From: Chloroflexota bacterium
GTDB lineage: Bacteria > Chloroflexota > UBA6077
DNA length: 18,817 nucleotides
Assembly: GCA_021845945.1 (NCBI GenBank)
Contig: JAJZRD010000044.1
Location: 1-18,817 of the forward strand
Direction: 5' to 3'
The notes below the pieces were generated by a model that searched no databases, was not told the origin of the DNA, and saw nothing but the letters and a program-made list of their open reading frames with translations. The position numbers and the translations under genes were made by a program. Below, in pieces: positions 1 to 7,367 of the stretch. Numbering within the stretch: the first letter of the stretch is position 1; each line of letters starts with the position of its first letter.

Positions 1-99
1 CCTACGGTGTTTGCTGTACGGACCCCACCCCTCTCCCCTCCCCGCAGCAGGGAGGGGCCGGGGGTGAGGTCCTCCCCAGGCGGTCCACCCTGTTCCGAG
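1..99. repeat. Intergenic repeat module A, copy 1
   Basis: This 99-base stretch recurs identically at 8489-8587 in the same orientation. It contains a hairpin with arms CCCCTCCC and GGGAGGGG around a GCAGC-containing loop. No reading frame here looks like a protein. The element starts at or before the window edge, so its true left end is unknown. It is followed directly by module B, whereas at the other locus module B precedes module A. It behaves like a dispersed intergenic palindromic element; no family name can be assigned from sequence alone. Confidence 0.85.
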
Positions 100-158
100 G
101 CCTTGAATCCACGACCCTCGCGTCCGACGGGGTTTAGCTATTCACGCTGAGGTCAGTA
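99..158. repeat. Intergenic repeat module B, copy 1
   Basis: These 60 bases match 8358-8417 in direct orientation with two mismatches (C/T and A/G in the first half). The module ends in TTCACGCTGAGGTCAGTA. Here it abuts module A; at the second site it is separated from A by about 70 bases and lies on its other side. Both copies are intergenic. Confidence 0.85.
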
Positions 159-209
159 GATTGGTGCTGCCGGCATTAGTTAGAGCGAGCTCGCGGACGG
201 AGGTTATTG

Positions 210-243
210 AAGGGGCCCGCCGGGTTGTTCCGGCGGGCCCCTT
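210..243 (-). terminator. Hairpin terminator after tctC
   Basis: A perfect 14-bp stem (AAGGGGCCCGCCGG against its complement) closes a 6-base GTTGTT loop. It lies 21 bases beyond the stop codon of the minus-strand tctC gene, where the block 2 operon should end. The tail on the minus strand (CAATAACCT) is not a real U-tract, so termination is inferred from the stem and its position. Confidence 0.65.
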
Positions 244-264
244 CGTGGTTGGGCTGGATTCCCG

Positions 265-1320
265 TTACTTCTTCTTCTTGGCCAGATCCACCATGGGGAC
301 CACCGCCGCTTCCATCTCGTCCCAGTAGGACGTCACCTGCGCCATGTCCATGTAGTGGACGGGCGTGGCGCTCGCGTCCATCTTCTTCACGAGGTCGGGG
401 TCCAGGATCGCCTTCTTGAGGGAGGCGCTCAGCCTGTCGAGAACGTCCTTCGGCGCACCAGCCGGCATGGCGATGGATCGGGAGGAGGAGGAGATCAGCT
501 TGAAGCCCTGCTCCTGGAAGGTCGGAACGTCTGGCAGGTACTTGCTGCGCTCCTTGTCCATGACGCCGAGGATCCGCACCTCACCGGACCTCGCCTGGGA
601 AATGGCGTCGCCCACGTTACCCACGTACACGTCGATGTGGCCGCCCAGGAGGGCTGCCATGTCGGGGGCAGCGCCCTCGAAGTGGACCTCAGCGAACTCG
701 AAGCCGGCCTGCTGCTCCAGCATCATGGCGGCCACGTGGTCGTCGCCCAGGATGCCGGTGTCGCCCTCCTTGATGCTCCCCGGCTTAACCTTGGCGGCGT
801 CCACCAGGTCCTTCAGGGTCTTGATGGGGCTGTCCTTCTTGACGGCCATGACGCCCGGGTCCACCACGTGCATCGCCATGGGCTGTAGGTCCTTACGGCC
901 GAAGGCGGCCTGCCGGTCTGGATCCCGGTAGACCAGGATGGCCTGAGGCAGGGGCGCGTAGCCGAGTGTGTAGCCGTCGGGTTTCGACTTGGCCATGTCC
1001 GTGAGGCCTACCTGCCATCCGGCTCCCACCTTGTTGACCACCTGGACCGGCGTGCCCAGGTCCTTCTCCATCAGAGGGGCGATCAACCGGGCCGAGATGT
1101 CGTTGGGGCCGCCCGCCGCCGCGCCGACGATGATGGTGATGGGCTTGCCGGCGGTGGGGAAGTCGGACTTGGGCGCCGGCACAGCCGTCGGGGCAACCGG
1201 CGCCTGAGTGGGGGCCACCGGCTTCGGGGCGGCGCTGGGTTCCGGCGCCGGCGCTGTCGCACACGCCGCGAGTACGCTGGATGCCAGAACAAGAGCCACG
1301 AAAGCGGAGAGTCGTTTCAT
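265..1320 (-). CDS. tctC: TTT-family tricarboxylate substrate-binding lipoprotein (TctC/Bug)
   Basis: Extracytoplasmic solute receptor of the tripartite tricarboxylate transporter family, expected to capture a carboxylate outside the membrane. The 351-residue product starts MKRLSAF; ATG at 1318-1320 was preferred to an upstream ATG because GGAGG lies 8 bases before it. Residues 1-20 form a lipoprotein signal ending in LAAC (Cys20), followed by a Pro/Ala/Thr linker to about residue 52. The family core starts near ITIIVGAAAGGPNDISARL and keeps the typical GYTLGYAP segment. No tctA/tctB membrane genes are in the window, as is common for this expanded receptor family. It is the last gene before the 210-243 hairpin and lies 129 bases after the flavoprotein gene. 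It is clearly richer in GC than that gene, so it may have a different history. The ligand is unknown. Confidence 0.93.
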   Translation of the reverse strand: MKRLSAFVALVLASSVLAACATAPAPEPSAAPKPVAPTQAPVAPTAVPAPKSDFPTAGKPITIIVGAAAGGPNDISARLIAPLMEKDLGTPVQVVNKVGAGWQVGLTDMAKSKPDGYTLGYAPLPQAILVYRDPDRQAAFGRKDLQPMAMHVVDPGVMAVKKDSPIKTLKDLVDAAKVKPGSIKEGDTGILGDDHVAAMMLEQQAGFEFAEVHFEGAAPDMAALLGGHIDVYVGNVGDAISQARSGEVRILGVMDKERSKYLPDVPTFQEQGFKLISSSSRSIAMPAGAPKDVLDRLSASLKKAILDPDLVKKMDASATPVHYMDMAQVTSYWDEMEAAVVPMVDLAKKKK

Positions 1321-1406
1321 CAAGAACCTCCTCGTCCTGGCGTGACTATCTATGAGACACGCCACTGGCAATCCACACAACATCTGGGTCACGGGTCGTC
1401 AAATAC

Positions 1407-1437
1407 CTAGTGCCCCGCCTTTCAGGTTGGGCACTAG
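1407..1437 (-). terminator. Hairpin between flavoprotein gene and tctC
   Basis: CTAGTGCCC and GGGCACTAG form a perfect 9-bp stem, with a small inner CCT/AGG stem in the loop. It lies just after the flavoprotein stop codon, in the 129-base gap before tctC. On the minus strand it is followed by GTATTTGACG, a weak T-rich tail. It may terminate or attenuate transcription into tctC. No convincing separate promoter for tctC was found. Confidence 0.45.
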
Positions 1438-1449
1438 CAGTCCACAGGT

Positions 1450-3186
1450 TCAAGCGGACAGGTGTAATGCCGGACCCACCTCACCTCCTCTCTGGTACTC
1501 CAACACATCCACACATAACTCGCCCCCACCCATTCGAATTGCCAAGCTCTTGCGGAGAGTGCTCGCCGCCTGAGGGAAATCCTTCCTGTAGTGTCCTGCT
1601 CGGGTCTCCGTCCGCGCTAGCGCTGCAAGACAGATAGCACGGCAGACCAGAAGCGAGTTCCGAACTGAGTGTAGCTTCACCAAATCGCTACAGCTGCGAG
1701 CAGAGGTGCGGGCTAGCTCCTGTTCCAAAGCTTCAAGCCTTTCCAGGGCAAGGGTGAGACTGGCCCCAGTCTTGACCACTGAGCACAGCGTGCCCATCGT
1801 CTCTTTGAGGCGGCGGCGAACCTCGTCCGACGCGCTAGCGTTCCCGCCCTGGCCCTGAGCCGATAGGCGATCTATCGCAGACGCATATGCCATGCGCTCC
1901 ACAGGAGCTATCCCATGATCCTCTGCCCACCGTGCAGCGAATCTGCCCGCTCGGGCTCCGAACACTTGACCTTCTGCCAGCGAGTTCCCACCGGGACGGT
2001 CGGGCCCTCTCACGCCGCCCGCAGTCTCACCTGCTACAAACAGTCCCGCTATCTCTGTCATTGCCGTGTCGTTCACCATGAGCGCGCCACCGTTGACCAA
2101 CTGAAAGAGGATGCCTACCTGAATCGGCCCACGTGCCGGGTCCAGCCCCCTACTCCTTAGAGCTCGGTAGGTATGTGGCGCTACTCTCACGAACTCTTGC
2201 GTGGACGTACCAGTGAAGTCATAGTAGACCTTGCCGGCCCCAGAGCCTTGATTCCCCTGCGTTTCCTGGAAAATAGCCTCGTCGATATACCTTGACGGAT
2301 TTGACGTGCTGTAAGGTGACACTTTGTGGGCGAAGACCTCTTCTTCATCCACTCCTGAAGGTAGATAGCGACCCAGGAATAGCTCGCCTCTCTCATTGAC
2401 TAGCTTGGGACGGAGACGATATAAGGGCTTCGAGAGGACGAGCGGGCTTGGATGGATCAGCCCGGGGATGAGCTGGTGAAACTCCATGTTTACCAGTCTG
2501 GCGCCTGCGCGGAGGCACAGGGCGAGTCCATCGCCAGTCATGGTCGCATCAGAAAGGGTAGGAACAAAGGCATCTCCTACTCCCCCTGTGGCGAGCACAA
2601 CAGCTCCCGCTTCGTACGTCACTATTCGACCGCGGGCGGAGTCGATCCCGATAGCACCGACTACTTTGCTGTCGTCCACGAGCAGGTCGGCTACCATCGT
2701 AGAGTCGTCGACCGGCACGTTAAGCCGGTCGGCCTCGACCATGAGCGCGCTGAGAATTGAGTGTCCCGTAGTTCCGTCCACGCGGCAACACCTTGGATAG
2801 GTGGCGTAGTCGCTCATTCCTTGTATGAGCTTCCTGCCCTGGCGCTCGAACGGGACGCCTAGGCCGGCCAGGTCCATTACCAAGCCGGGGGCTTCGTTCA
2901 CCAACACGCGCACTAGGCGCGGATCGCAGAAGCCTTCGCCACCTACCATCGTGTCGGCAAAATGCACCCTGGGGTTATCGCGCGGATCCGCGTGTCCCAG
3001 AGCAGCCCCAATAGAGAGAATCTCTGATCTGGCGGTTGCTGTCAGTCCTGACCTGCCGACCCGCCCTTTGCATACGACCCGCACGGACGCGCCCAGCCGA
3101 GCAGCCTCCGCCGCTGCTCTAAACGCGGCTCCACCACCTCCAGCTACCAGCACGTCTACGCGGACGCGGTCGTAGGTATTGCGCAC
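1450..3186 (-). CDS. SDH/fumarate-reductase-type FAD-dependent oxidoreductase
   Basis: Flavoprotein of the succinate dehydrogenase/fumarate reductase/aspartate oxidase superfamily, probably oxidising or reducing a carbon-carbon bond. The GTG start at 3184-3186 (578 residues) is preferred to a GTG 12 bases upstream because GGGTGGAG lies 6 bases before it. Visible parts are the N-terminal dinucleotide fold (VLVAGGGGAAFRAA, about residues 13-25), an ATGG motif near 200, GLFVAGETAGGV and GPDRPGGNSLAEG near 382-406, and a C-terminal helical domain with the RTETRAGHYRKDFP motif. The place where SDH-type enzymes carry HYxMGG reads QLVNGG, so the usual active-site His is absent. Its stop lies 129 bases before tctC, and it follows the hydratase gene by a short gap. 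Codon use is less GC-rich than in the flanking blocks. Substrate unknown. Confidence 0.88.
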   Translation of the reverse strand: MRNTYDRVRVDVLVAGGGGAAFRAAAEAARLGASVRVVCKGRVGRSGLTATARSEILSIGAALGHADPRDNPRVHFADTMVGGEGFCDPRLVRVLVNEAPGLVMDLAGLGVPFERQGRKLIQGMSDYATYPRCCRVDGTTGHSILSALMVEADRLNVPVDDSTMVADLLVDDSKVVGAIGIDSARGRIVTYEAGAVVLATGGVGDAFVPTLSDATMTGDGLALCLRAGARLVNMEFHQLIPGLIHPSPLVLSKPLYRLRPKLVNERGELFLGRYLPSGVDEEEVFAHKVSPYSTSNPSRYIDEAIFQETQGNQGSGAGKVYYDFTGTSTQEFVRVAPHTYRALRSRGLDPARGPIQVGILFQLVNGGALMVNDTAMTEIAGLFVAGETAGGVRGPDRPGGNSLAEGQVFGARAGRFAARWAEDHGIAPVERMAYASAIDRLSAQGQGGNASASDEVRRRLKETMGTLCSVVKTGASLTLALERLEALEQELARTSARSCSDLVKLHSVRNSLLVCRAICLAALARTETRAGHYRKDFPQAASTLRKSLAIRMGGGELCVDVLEYQRGGEVGPALHLSA

Positions 3187-3224
3187 TTGAGTCTCCACCC
3201 GGCAACAGTAGCTGGGGTCAGAGC

Positions 3225-4013
3225 CTACTGGTGATGGAAGTTTGGTTCCCGCTTCTCGAAGAAGGCCAGGAGACCTTCTTGCACGTCTGCCGTCTCGTAT
3301 ATACGCTCGAATAGCGCGGTCTCAAGGGCGAAGCCGCGCTCAAGGGACGTTTCCAATCCTTCATTTACCAGTCTCTTGATTGAGGCGACGGCCATGGCCG
3401 GTTTGGTTGAGAGAGTCCTTGCGAGGACGTGGGCATGGGCGAGTACCTCCCCATCATCAACCAGGTAGTCTATAAGGCCAAGCCCGTAAGCCTCCGGTGC
3501 GCTTATATGCTCACCGAACATCATCATCTGCTTAGCCTTCGACGGGCCGATCAGGCGCGGGAGGAGTTGAGAGCCGGCGGTGCCCGGAAAGGCTCCTCGG
3601 TTGACTTCGGGGGTGCCGAGTCGGCAAGAGCGACCGGCCACTCGGAAATCGCAGGCGAGGGCGAGTTCCAGTCCTCCACCGAAGCAGTATCCGTTGATTG
3701 CGGCGATCACCGGCTGCGGAATAGCCCTGATATGCTGAGCAAGTTGCTGTCCCCGTCGAGAATCATCCGCCGCAGTGCGATTGCGTATTCGGTCCTGCCA
3801 CTCGTGGAGATCCGCCCCGGCTGAAAAGCCCTTCTCACCCGCCCCTGCCAGGATCACAGCTCTTATCGTTCTATCACGCGAGATCTGGCCGACGAACTCG
3901 AGTACTGCCATCTTCACAGGCTGGGACAAGAGGTTGAGCGGGGGGTTGTTGATCGATAGGATCGCAACCGGCCCTTCCTGCTCGAACCGCGCGAGGCCTG
4001 TAGCCCCTGTCAT
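3225..4013 (-). CDS. Enoyl-CoA hydratase/isomerase family protein
   Basis: Crotonase-fold enzyme of 262 residues, the usual length, probably adding water across a 2-enoyl-CoA. The oxyanion-hole segments FSAGADL (about 63-69) and CFGGGLELAL (110-119) are present. Both glutamates used by hydratases are in place: Glu116 in GGGLELA and Glu136 in GTPEVNRG. The start codon shares one base with the CoA-transferase stop (TAATG), with GGGAG 7 bases upstream, so the two are very probably translationally coupled. It should act on the thioester made by that transferase. Hydratase, isomerase and hydrolase members of this fold cannot be separated by motif alone, but the two Glu residues favour hydratase. 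Confidence 0.92.
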   Translation of the reverse strand: MTGATGLARFEQEGPVAILSINNPPLNLLSQPVKMAVLEFVGQISRDRTIRAVILAGAGEKGFSAGADLHEWQDRIRNRTAADDSRRGQQLAQHIRAIPQPVIAAINGYCFGGGLELALACDFRVAGRSCRLGTPEVNRGAFPGTAGSQLLPRLIGPSKAKQMMMFGEHISAPEAYGLGLIDYLVDDGEVLAHAHVLARTLSTKPAMAVASIKRLVNEGLETSLERGFALETALFERIYETADVQEGLLAFFEKREPNFHHQ

Positions 4014-5230
4014 TAGAGTGCTCCCAAACGCTCTAGCTCAGCGATATCCTCGGCCGTATATCCGAGCTCTTCGAGCACTGAGTTAGTGTGTTCCCCCAGC
4101 ACCGGTGGCGGAGTTCGGTACTCGACAGGTGTTCCACGGAACTTGACCACACTTCCCAAGCCGCGGATGGTGCCTGCCACGGGATGTTGTAGTTCCACGA
4201 CCATTTCGTTGTGCAGCAGCTGCGGATCATTGAGAGCTTCGCCCATCGTTTTGACAGGACCGCACGGAACTCCGGCTGCCACGAATCGGGTTGTCCACTC
4301 GTCGCAGGTCCCCTCTATCAGCCAGCCCTCGATCATCCTGACCAATGCATCCCGGTTCTCGACGCGCTTCGTATTCCTGTCGAATCGGGAGTCCTCGGCC
4401 AGTTCCTCGCGTCCAAGAGCGGCACAAAAGGCTCGCCAGAACTTTTCGGTAAACACCGACACGTAGATGTACCGGCCGTCACCGGTGCGAAAAGCTTGGT
4501 AAGGAACAAACGCGGGATGACCGCTGCCCATCCTCCGCATCTCCTGCCCGACCGCGAAGTACTCGCCCTCGCGAGGCTGAAGACAGGAGACCGTGGCATC
4601 CAGCAGTGACAGCTCGATCTTCTGTCCGCGCCCTGTTCGCTCTCTTGCGAACAGGGCGGTCACGATACCGTAGGCAGCGAGGGCAGCCGCGCCGTAGTCA
4701 GGCACGCTAGCACCCACTCTGCACGGTGCTCCAGTAGCCTCACCGGTGATATCCATCAGGCCGGCCATTGCCTGGAGTACCGGATCGTTGGCAGGCCTGT
4801 CTTTGTAGGGTCCATCTTGGCCGAAGGCGGAAATGGAGCAATAGATGACGCCAGGATTAAGCCGCGCGATAGTCTCATAGTCGACCCCTAGTCTCTGGAC
4901 CGTACCAGGCCGGAAGTTCTCGATGACAACGTCGGCTACCTGGGCGAGGCGGTAGAATACCTCCCTGCCCTCGCTGGTCTGGAGGTTAAGGGTGACGCTT
5001 TCTTTGTTTCGGTTGAAACTGAGGAAAATCGTGCTCTCTCCGCGGATGAAAACACTTCCCATCGACCTCGCGATATCCCCGCCACCGGGCGGCTCGATCT
5101 TAATCACCCGGGCGCCGCTGTCCGCAAGCATCATGGAGCACCAGGGTCCCGCAGCCAGGTGGGTGAGGTCTAAGACGGTGATTCCCTCCAGCGCCCTCCC
5201 GGGCTTACCATCCACAGTGTCACGGGCCAT
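4013..5230 (-). CDS. Family III CoA-transferase (CaiB/BaiF/Frc type)
   Basis: Cytoplasmic enzyme of 405 residues that moves CoA between carboxylic acids, activating an imported acid. The family hallmarks are the N-terminal GITVLDLTHLAAGPWCSMML segment, KIEPPGGGD, SFNRNKESVTLNL, ENFRPGT and a GQDGPY segment. Asp178 in GASVPDYGAAALA aligns with the Asp that forms the mixed anhydride in formyl-CoA transferase. The ATG at 5228-5230 has GAGGT about 8 bases upstream and lies 12 bases after the stop of the iron-sulphur gene. Its end overlaps the hydratase start. Which acid and which CoA donor it uses cannot be read from sequence. Confidence 0.93.
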   Translation of the reverse strand: MARDTVDGKPGRALEGITVLDLTHLAAGPWCSMMLADSGARVIKIEPPGGGDIARSMGSVFIRGESTIFLSFNRNKESVTLNLQTSEGREVFYRLAQVADVVIENFRPGTVQRLGVDYETIARLNPGVIYCSISAFGQDGPYKDRPANDPVLQAMAGLMDITGEATGAPCRVGASVPDYGAAALAAYGIVTALFARERTGRGQKIELSLLDATVSCLQPREGEYFAVGQEMRRMGSGHPAFVPYQAFRTGDGRYIYVSVFTEKFWRAFCAALGREELAEDSRFDRNTKRVENRDALVRMIEGWLIEGTCDEWTTRFVAAGVPCGPVKTMGEALNDPQLLHNEMVVELQHPVAGTIRGLGSVVKFRGTPVEYRTPPPVLGEHTNSVLEELGYTAEDIAELERLGAL

Positions 5231-5242
5231 CGCTCGTCACCT

Positions 5243-6103
5243 CTAGTTGCTTCTGGCTGGTCGAGCGCGGTTGTCACCGACGGGACACGAATGGACACAG
5301 CGGCCGCAATAGTAGATGCCGCCGAAAATACCCGACCGTCCCTTCTGGACCGGGTCCATTCGCGCTCCTGCTTCGAGATAGTCCTGCGTCGTAATCACCT
5401 CTGGCGGGCGGATATTGGTGCGCCCACCCGCCTCCGCGATCAGACCGTGCTCTGACCATCTACATCTCTGCTTCGCCTGTGTGGACAGCCTGGCCATCTC
5501 GAACCGCTTGCCTTCGACCTCTAGCTCAGTCTTCTCCTCCGTCTTGAAGATGTCCATTGGACAGGCTTCGATACAGCGCTTGCACCCCTTGTCTTTGGTG
5601 CACAGCGGCTTGCCGCTGTAGAGAGGGTCGGCTTCGAGGGGGGCATCGGTTAGGACGGCGCTGAAGCGAATTCTGGGGCCGAAGCGCGGAGTGAGGAGTA
5701 GGTTGTTCCAACCGAACTCCCCTAACCCTGCGATTGCGGCCGCATGACGCATGGACACGCCTTTGGTCACGAAGGTATCCGGATCGTAATGGGGATCGCG
5801 CGACGAGAACGGTAGAGCGTAGTAGCCGGCATCCTCAAGGAATCTGGCGACGTCGTAGTCGATGTACGAAAGCTTGAAGTTGAGCACACTGTGCCCATAG
5901 ACGTGGTATGGCGTCTTCACGACCTCCCAGCGCTTCGTCGCAGCCTGGGGTATGCGAATGCCAAAGACGACCAATGCCTTGGCTCCAGGTAGGAGCTCCT
6001 CGGCAGTCTGTGGCGCCTGGTCCATCCGCGCGGCCGCTGCGATTCCTACCACATCCGCTCCTGCGCGGCGGGCGACATCTTTGACCTCCGACGTAAGGCT
6101 CAT
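5243..6103 (-). CDS. QueG/reductive-dehalogenase-like double [4Fe-4S] protein
   Basis: A 286-residue iron-sulphur protein. The ATG at 6101-6103 is preferred to one 36 bases upstream because GGAGG lies 7 bases before it. An N-terminal alpha/beta part holds GLGEFGWNNLLLTPRFGPR (about 126-144), the segment shared by epoxyqueuosine reductases and reductive dehalogenases, whose known members use a corrinoid. Two cluster motifs follow: Cys168, 174, 177, 181 (ending CP) and Cys266, 269, 273 (ending CP), with Cys214 as the likely fourth ligand of the second. It lacks the C-terminal repeats of full QueG and shows no Tat signal, so it is neither a typical QueG nor an exported dehalogenase. First of the four tightly spaced catabolic genes. 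It may be a cobamide-dependent reductase or an electron carrier for the flavoprotein. Confidence 0.82.
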   Translation of the reverse strand: MSLTSEVKDVARRAGADVVGIAAAARMDQAPQTAEELLPGAKALVVFGIRIPQAATKRWEVVKTPYHVYGHSVLNFKLSYIDYDVARFLEDAGYYALPFSSRDPHYDPDTFVTKGVSMRHAAAIAGLGEFGWNNLLLTPRFGPRIRFSAVLTDAPLEADPLYSGKPLCTKDKGCKRCIEACPMDIFKTEEKTELEVEGKRFEMARLSTQAKQRCRWSEHGLIAEAGGRTNIRPPEVITTQDYLEAGARMDPVQKGRSGIFGGIYYCGRCVHSCPVGDNRARPARSN

Positions 6104-6238
6104 GGTAAGACCTCCATTGGTGAGAGTTGCTCTATGCAAGCAGCGCTGGTGTGCCGAAGGCCACCGCTGTTCGCATCGGAGTTCTATCGGTGGACTCGAA
6201 GCGACTAAGGGATTGGAGGGTTCGAGGTCCCTCGCCTG

Positions 6239-6922
6239 TTAGCGCTGCATTGGTTGGAACAGACCCATTACTCTCTGCTTAGAGTCCATCACATGCCGCC
6301 GAGCAAGCCGCTCCGCCGATTCCCGATCCCGGAGTCGTATTGCTTCCAGAATAGCTTTGTGCTCCGGCGCGGCCTGGGCCGAAGCCCGGCCCAGTACACT
6401 AATGGTTGCCATGATCATCCGGATGCGCATCCGAATGCCCGACAGCATCTCCGCGAGCGAAGGGGATTGTGATGCCGCGACAAGAAGCTCGTGAAACTCC
6501 ATGTCTCGTCTGAGAAAAGCAACGCGGTCTTCTTCCGAGCGAAACGGCACAAGCGCTTGCATCCCCTCGCACAGACGCTGGAGATCTTCAAGTTGCCCCA
6601 CCGTGATTCGGCCACATGCTCGGGCGGCTGCAAAGCCTTCAAGGACCGCTCTGATTCCGTACAACTCCTCAAGGTCATCCTTGGAAAGGTCGTTGACGAT
6701 CGCCCCGCGATTAGGAGTGCTACGCACCAATCCATCCTTCTCAAGCTGCCTAAGGGCTTCTCTGACAGGGGTACGGCTGACGCCCAGTTGGAGGGCCACT
6801 TCCGAGTCCTGAATTCTCTGGCCGGGCCTGAGAGACCCGTCCAAGATAGCTTCTCGGAGGGAGTCGACGACGACCTCCCGGAGACTCTTGAACTGAGGCG
6901 GTCGAAGTACGAAAGTTGACAC
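6239..6922 (-). CDS. FCD-domain GntR-family transcriptional regulator
   Basis: Metabolite-responsive repressor or activator of 227 residues. The GTG at 6920-6922 is chosen: GAGAG lies about 7 bases upstream, and a GTG further up at 6953-6955 would lie at the predicted -10 region of its own promoter. The N-terminal winged helix is clear (ILDGSLRPGQRI, then LGVSRTPVREALRQLEKDGLV). The C-terminal FCD helical bundle retains the metal-site pattern: Asp-x3-His in RRDMEFHELL, His in PEHKAILEAI, and His in RRHVMDS. It lies 135 bases upstream of the iron-sulphur gene in the same direction and is divergent from the dehydrogenase at 7368. Two GTATAC palindromes sit on its promoter, which suggests autoregulation. 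The effector is probably a carboxylate of the pathway. Confidence 0.92.
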   Translation of the reverse strand: MSTFVLRPPQFKSLREVVVDSLREAILDGSLRPGQRIQDSEVALQLGVSRTPVREALRQLEKDGLVRSTPNRGAIVNDLSKDDLEELYGIRAVLEGFAAARACGRITVGQLEDLQRLCEGMQALVPFRSEEDRVAFLRRDMEFHELLVAASQSPSLAEMLSGIRMRIRMIMATISVLGRASAQAAPEHKAILEAIRLRDRESAERLARRHVMDSKQRVMGLFQPMQR

Positions 6923-6940
6923 TGCTCGCTCTCTTGCATA

Positions 6941-6963
6941 ATGTATACATCGCACAGTATACT
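6941..6963. promoter_or_regulatory. Paired GTATAC palindromes, likely GntR operators
   Basis: ATGTATACAT (6941-6950) and AGTATACT (6956-6963) are both perfect palindromes sharing the core GTATAC, with centres 14 bases apart. The second overlaps the predicted -10 hexamer and the first lies around the expected transcript start of the regulator gene. FCD-type GntR proteins commonly bind TNGTATACNA-like palindromes, so autoregulation is the natural reading. Control of the divergent gene at 7368 is also possible. Confidence 0.65.
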
Positions 6964-6982
6964 ATACCCCGTTGATTGTCAA
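6956..6982 (-). promoter_or_regulatory. Sigma-70-like promoter of the GntR operon
   Basis: On the minus strand a perfect -35 hexamer TTGACA (6977-6982) is followed by TATACT (6956-6961), five of six matches to the -10 consensus. The 15-base spacer is short compared with the usual 16-18. The expected transcript would start near 6949, giving a leader of roughly 27 bases before the GTG at 6922. Confidence 0.6.
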
Positions 6983-7367
6983 TCCCTTCCTCGAAAGGGA
7001 GTTCCATGGACACCTTTATGTGCGCGCAATGTATCTCCGGCGCCAGAGGAAAGGGGAGTTGTGAGGAGCAAGCTTGCCCTCTGACCAGGATTCTGGCGTG
7101 GGCGCCAGATGGATTGATCTTCCTGGGGCTCGAAAGCCTACTGCGGAAGTGGCTTCGGAGTGCGACAGCCAGCGAACCAGCGACGCTTCCGCCGGAGCGC
7201 CTGTCGCCGACGAGTAACCCTGAATAGGGAGGGAGAGCGTTCCCGGTTACTATCGCTGCAGTGCTGGTGAGAACCCTGGCCCTAGTCAAGGTGAAGGCCC
7301 GGATGATCATTCCGTCAGCGAAAGAGAAGCAGCTAGAGAGTTTGTTGAGAAAGGCGGCGTCCATCGG
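6983..7367. other. Long intergenic region upstream of the 7368 dehydrogenase
   Basis: About 385 bases separate the GntR promoter from the divergent dehydrogenase gene. Short open frames exist on both strands, but none has a recognisable domain and their composition looks random. No palindrome like the GTATAC pair, no tRNA and no riboswitch could be recognised. A promoter for the plus-strand gene must lie here but no convincing hexamer pair was found. Confidence 0.5.

Noticed and set aside
6976..7227. Small plus-strand gene of 83 codons upstream of the dehydrogenase
   Set aside because: No convincing ribosome site and no recognisable domain. It starts next to the GntR promoter and its composition looks random.
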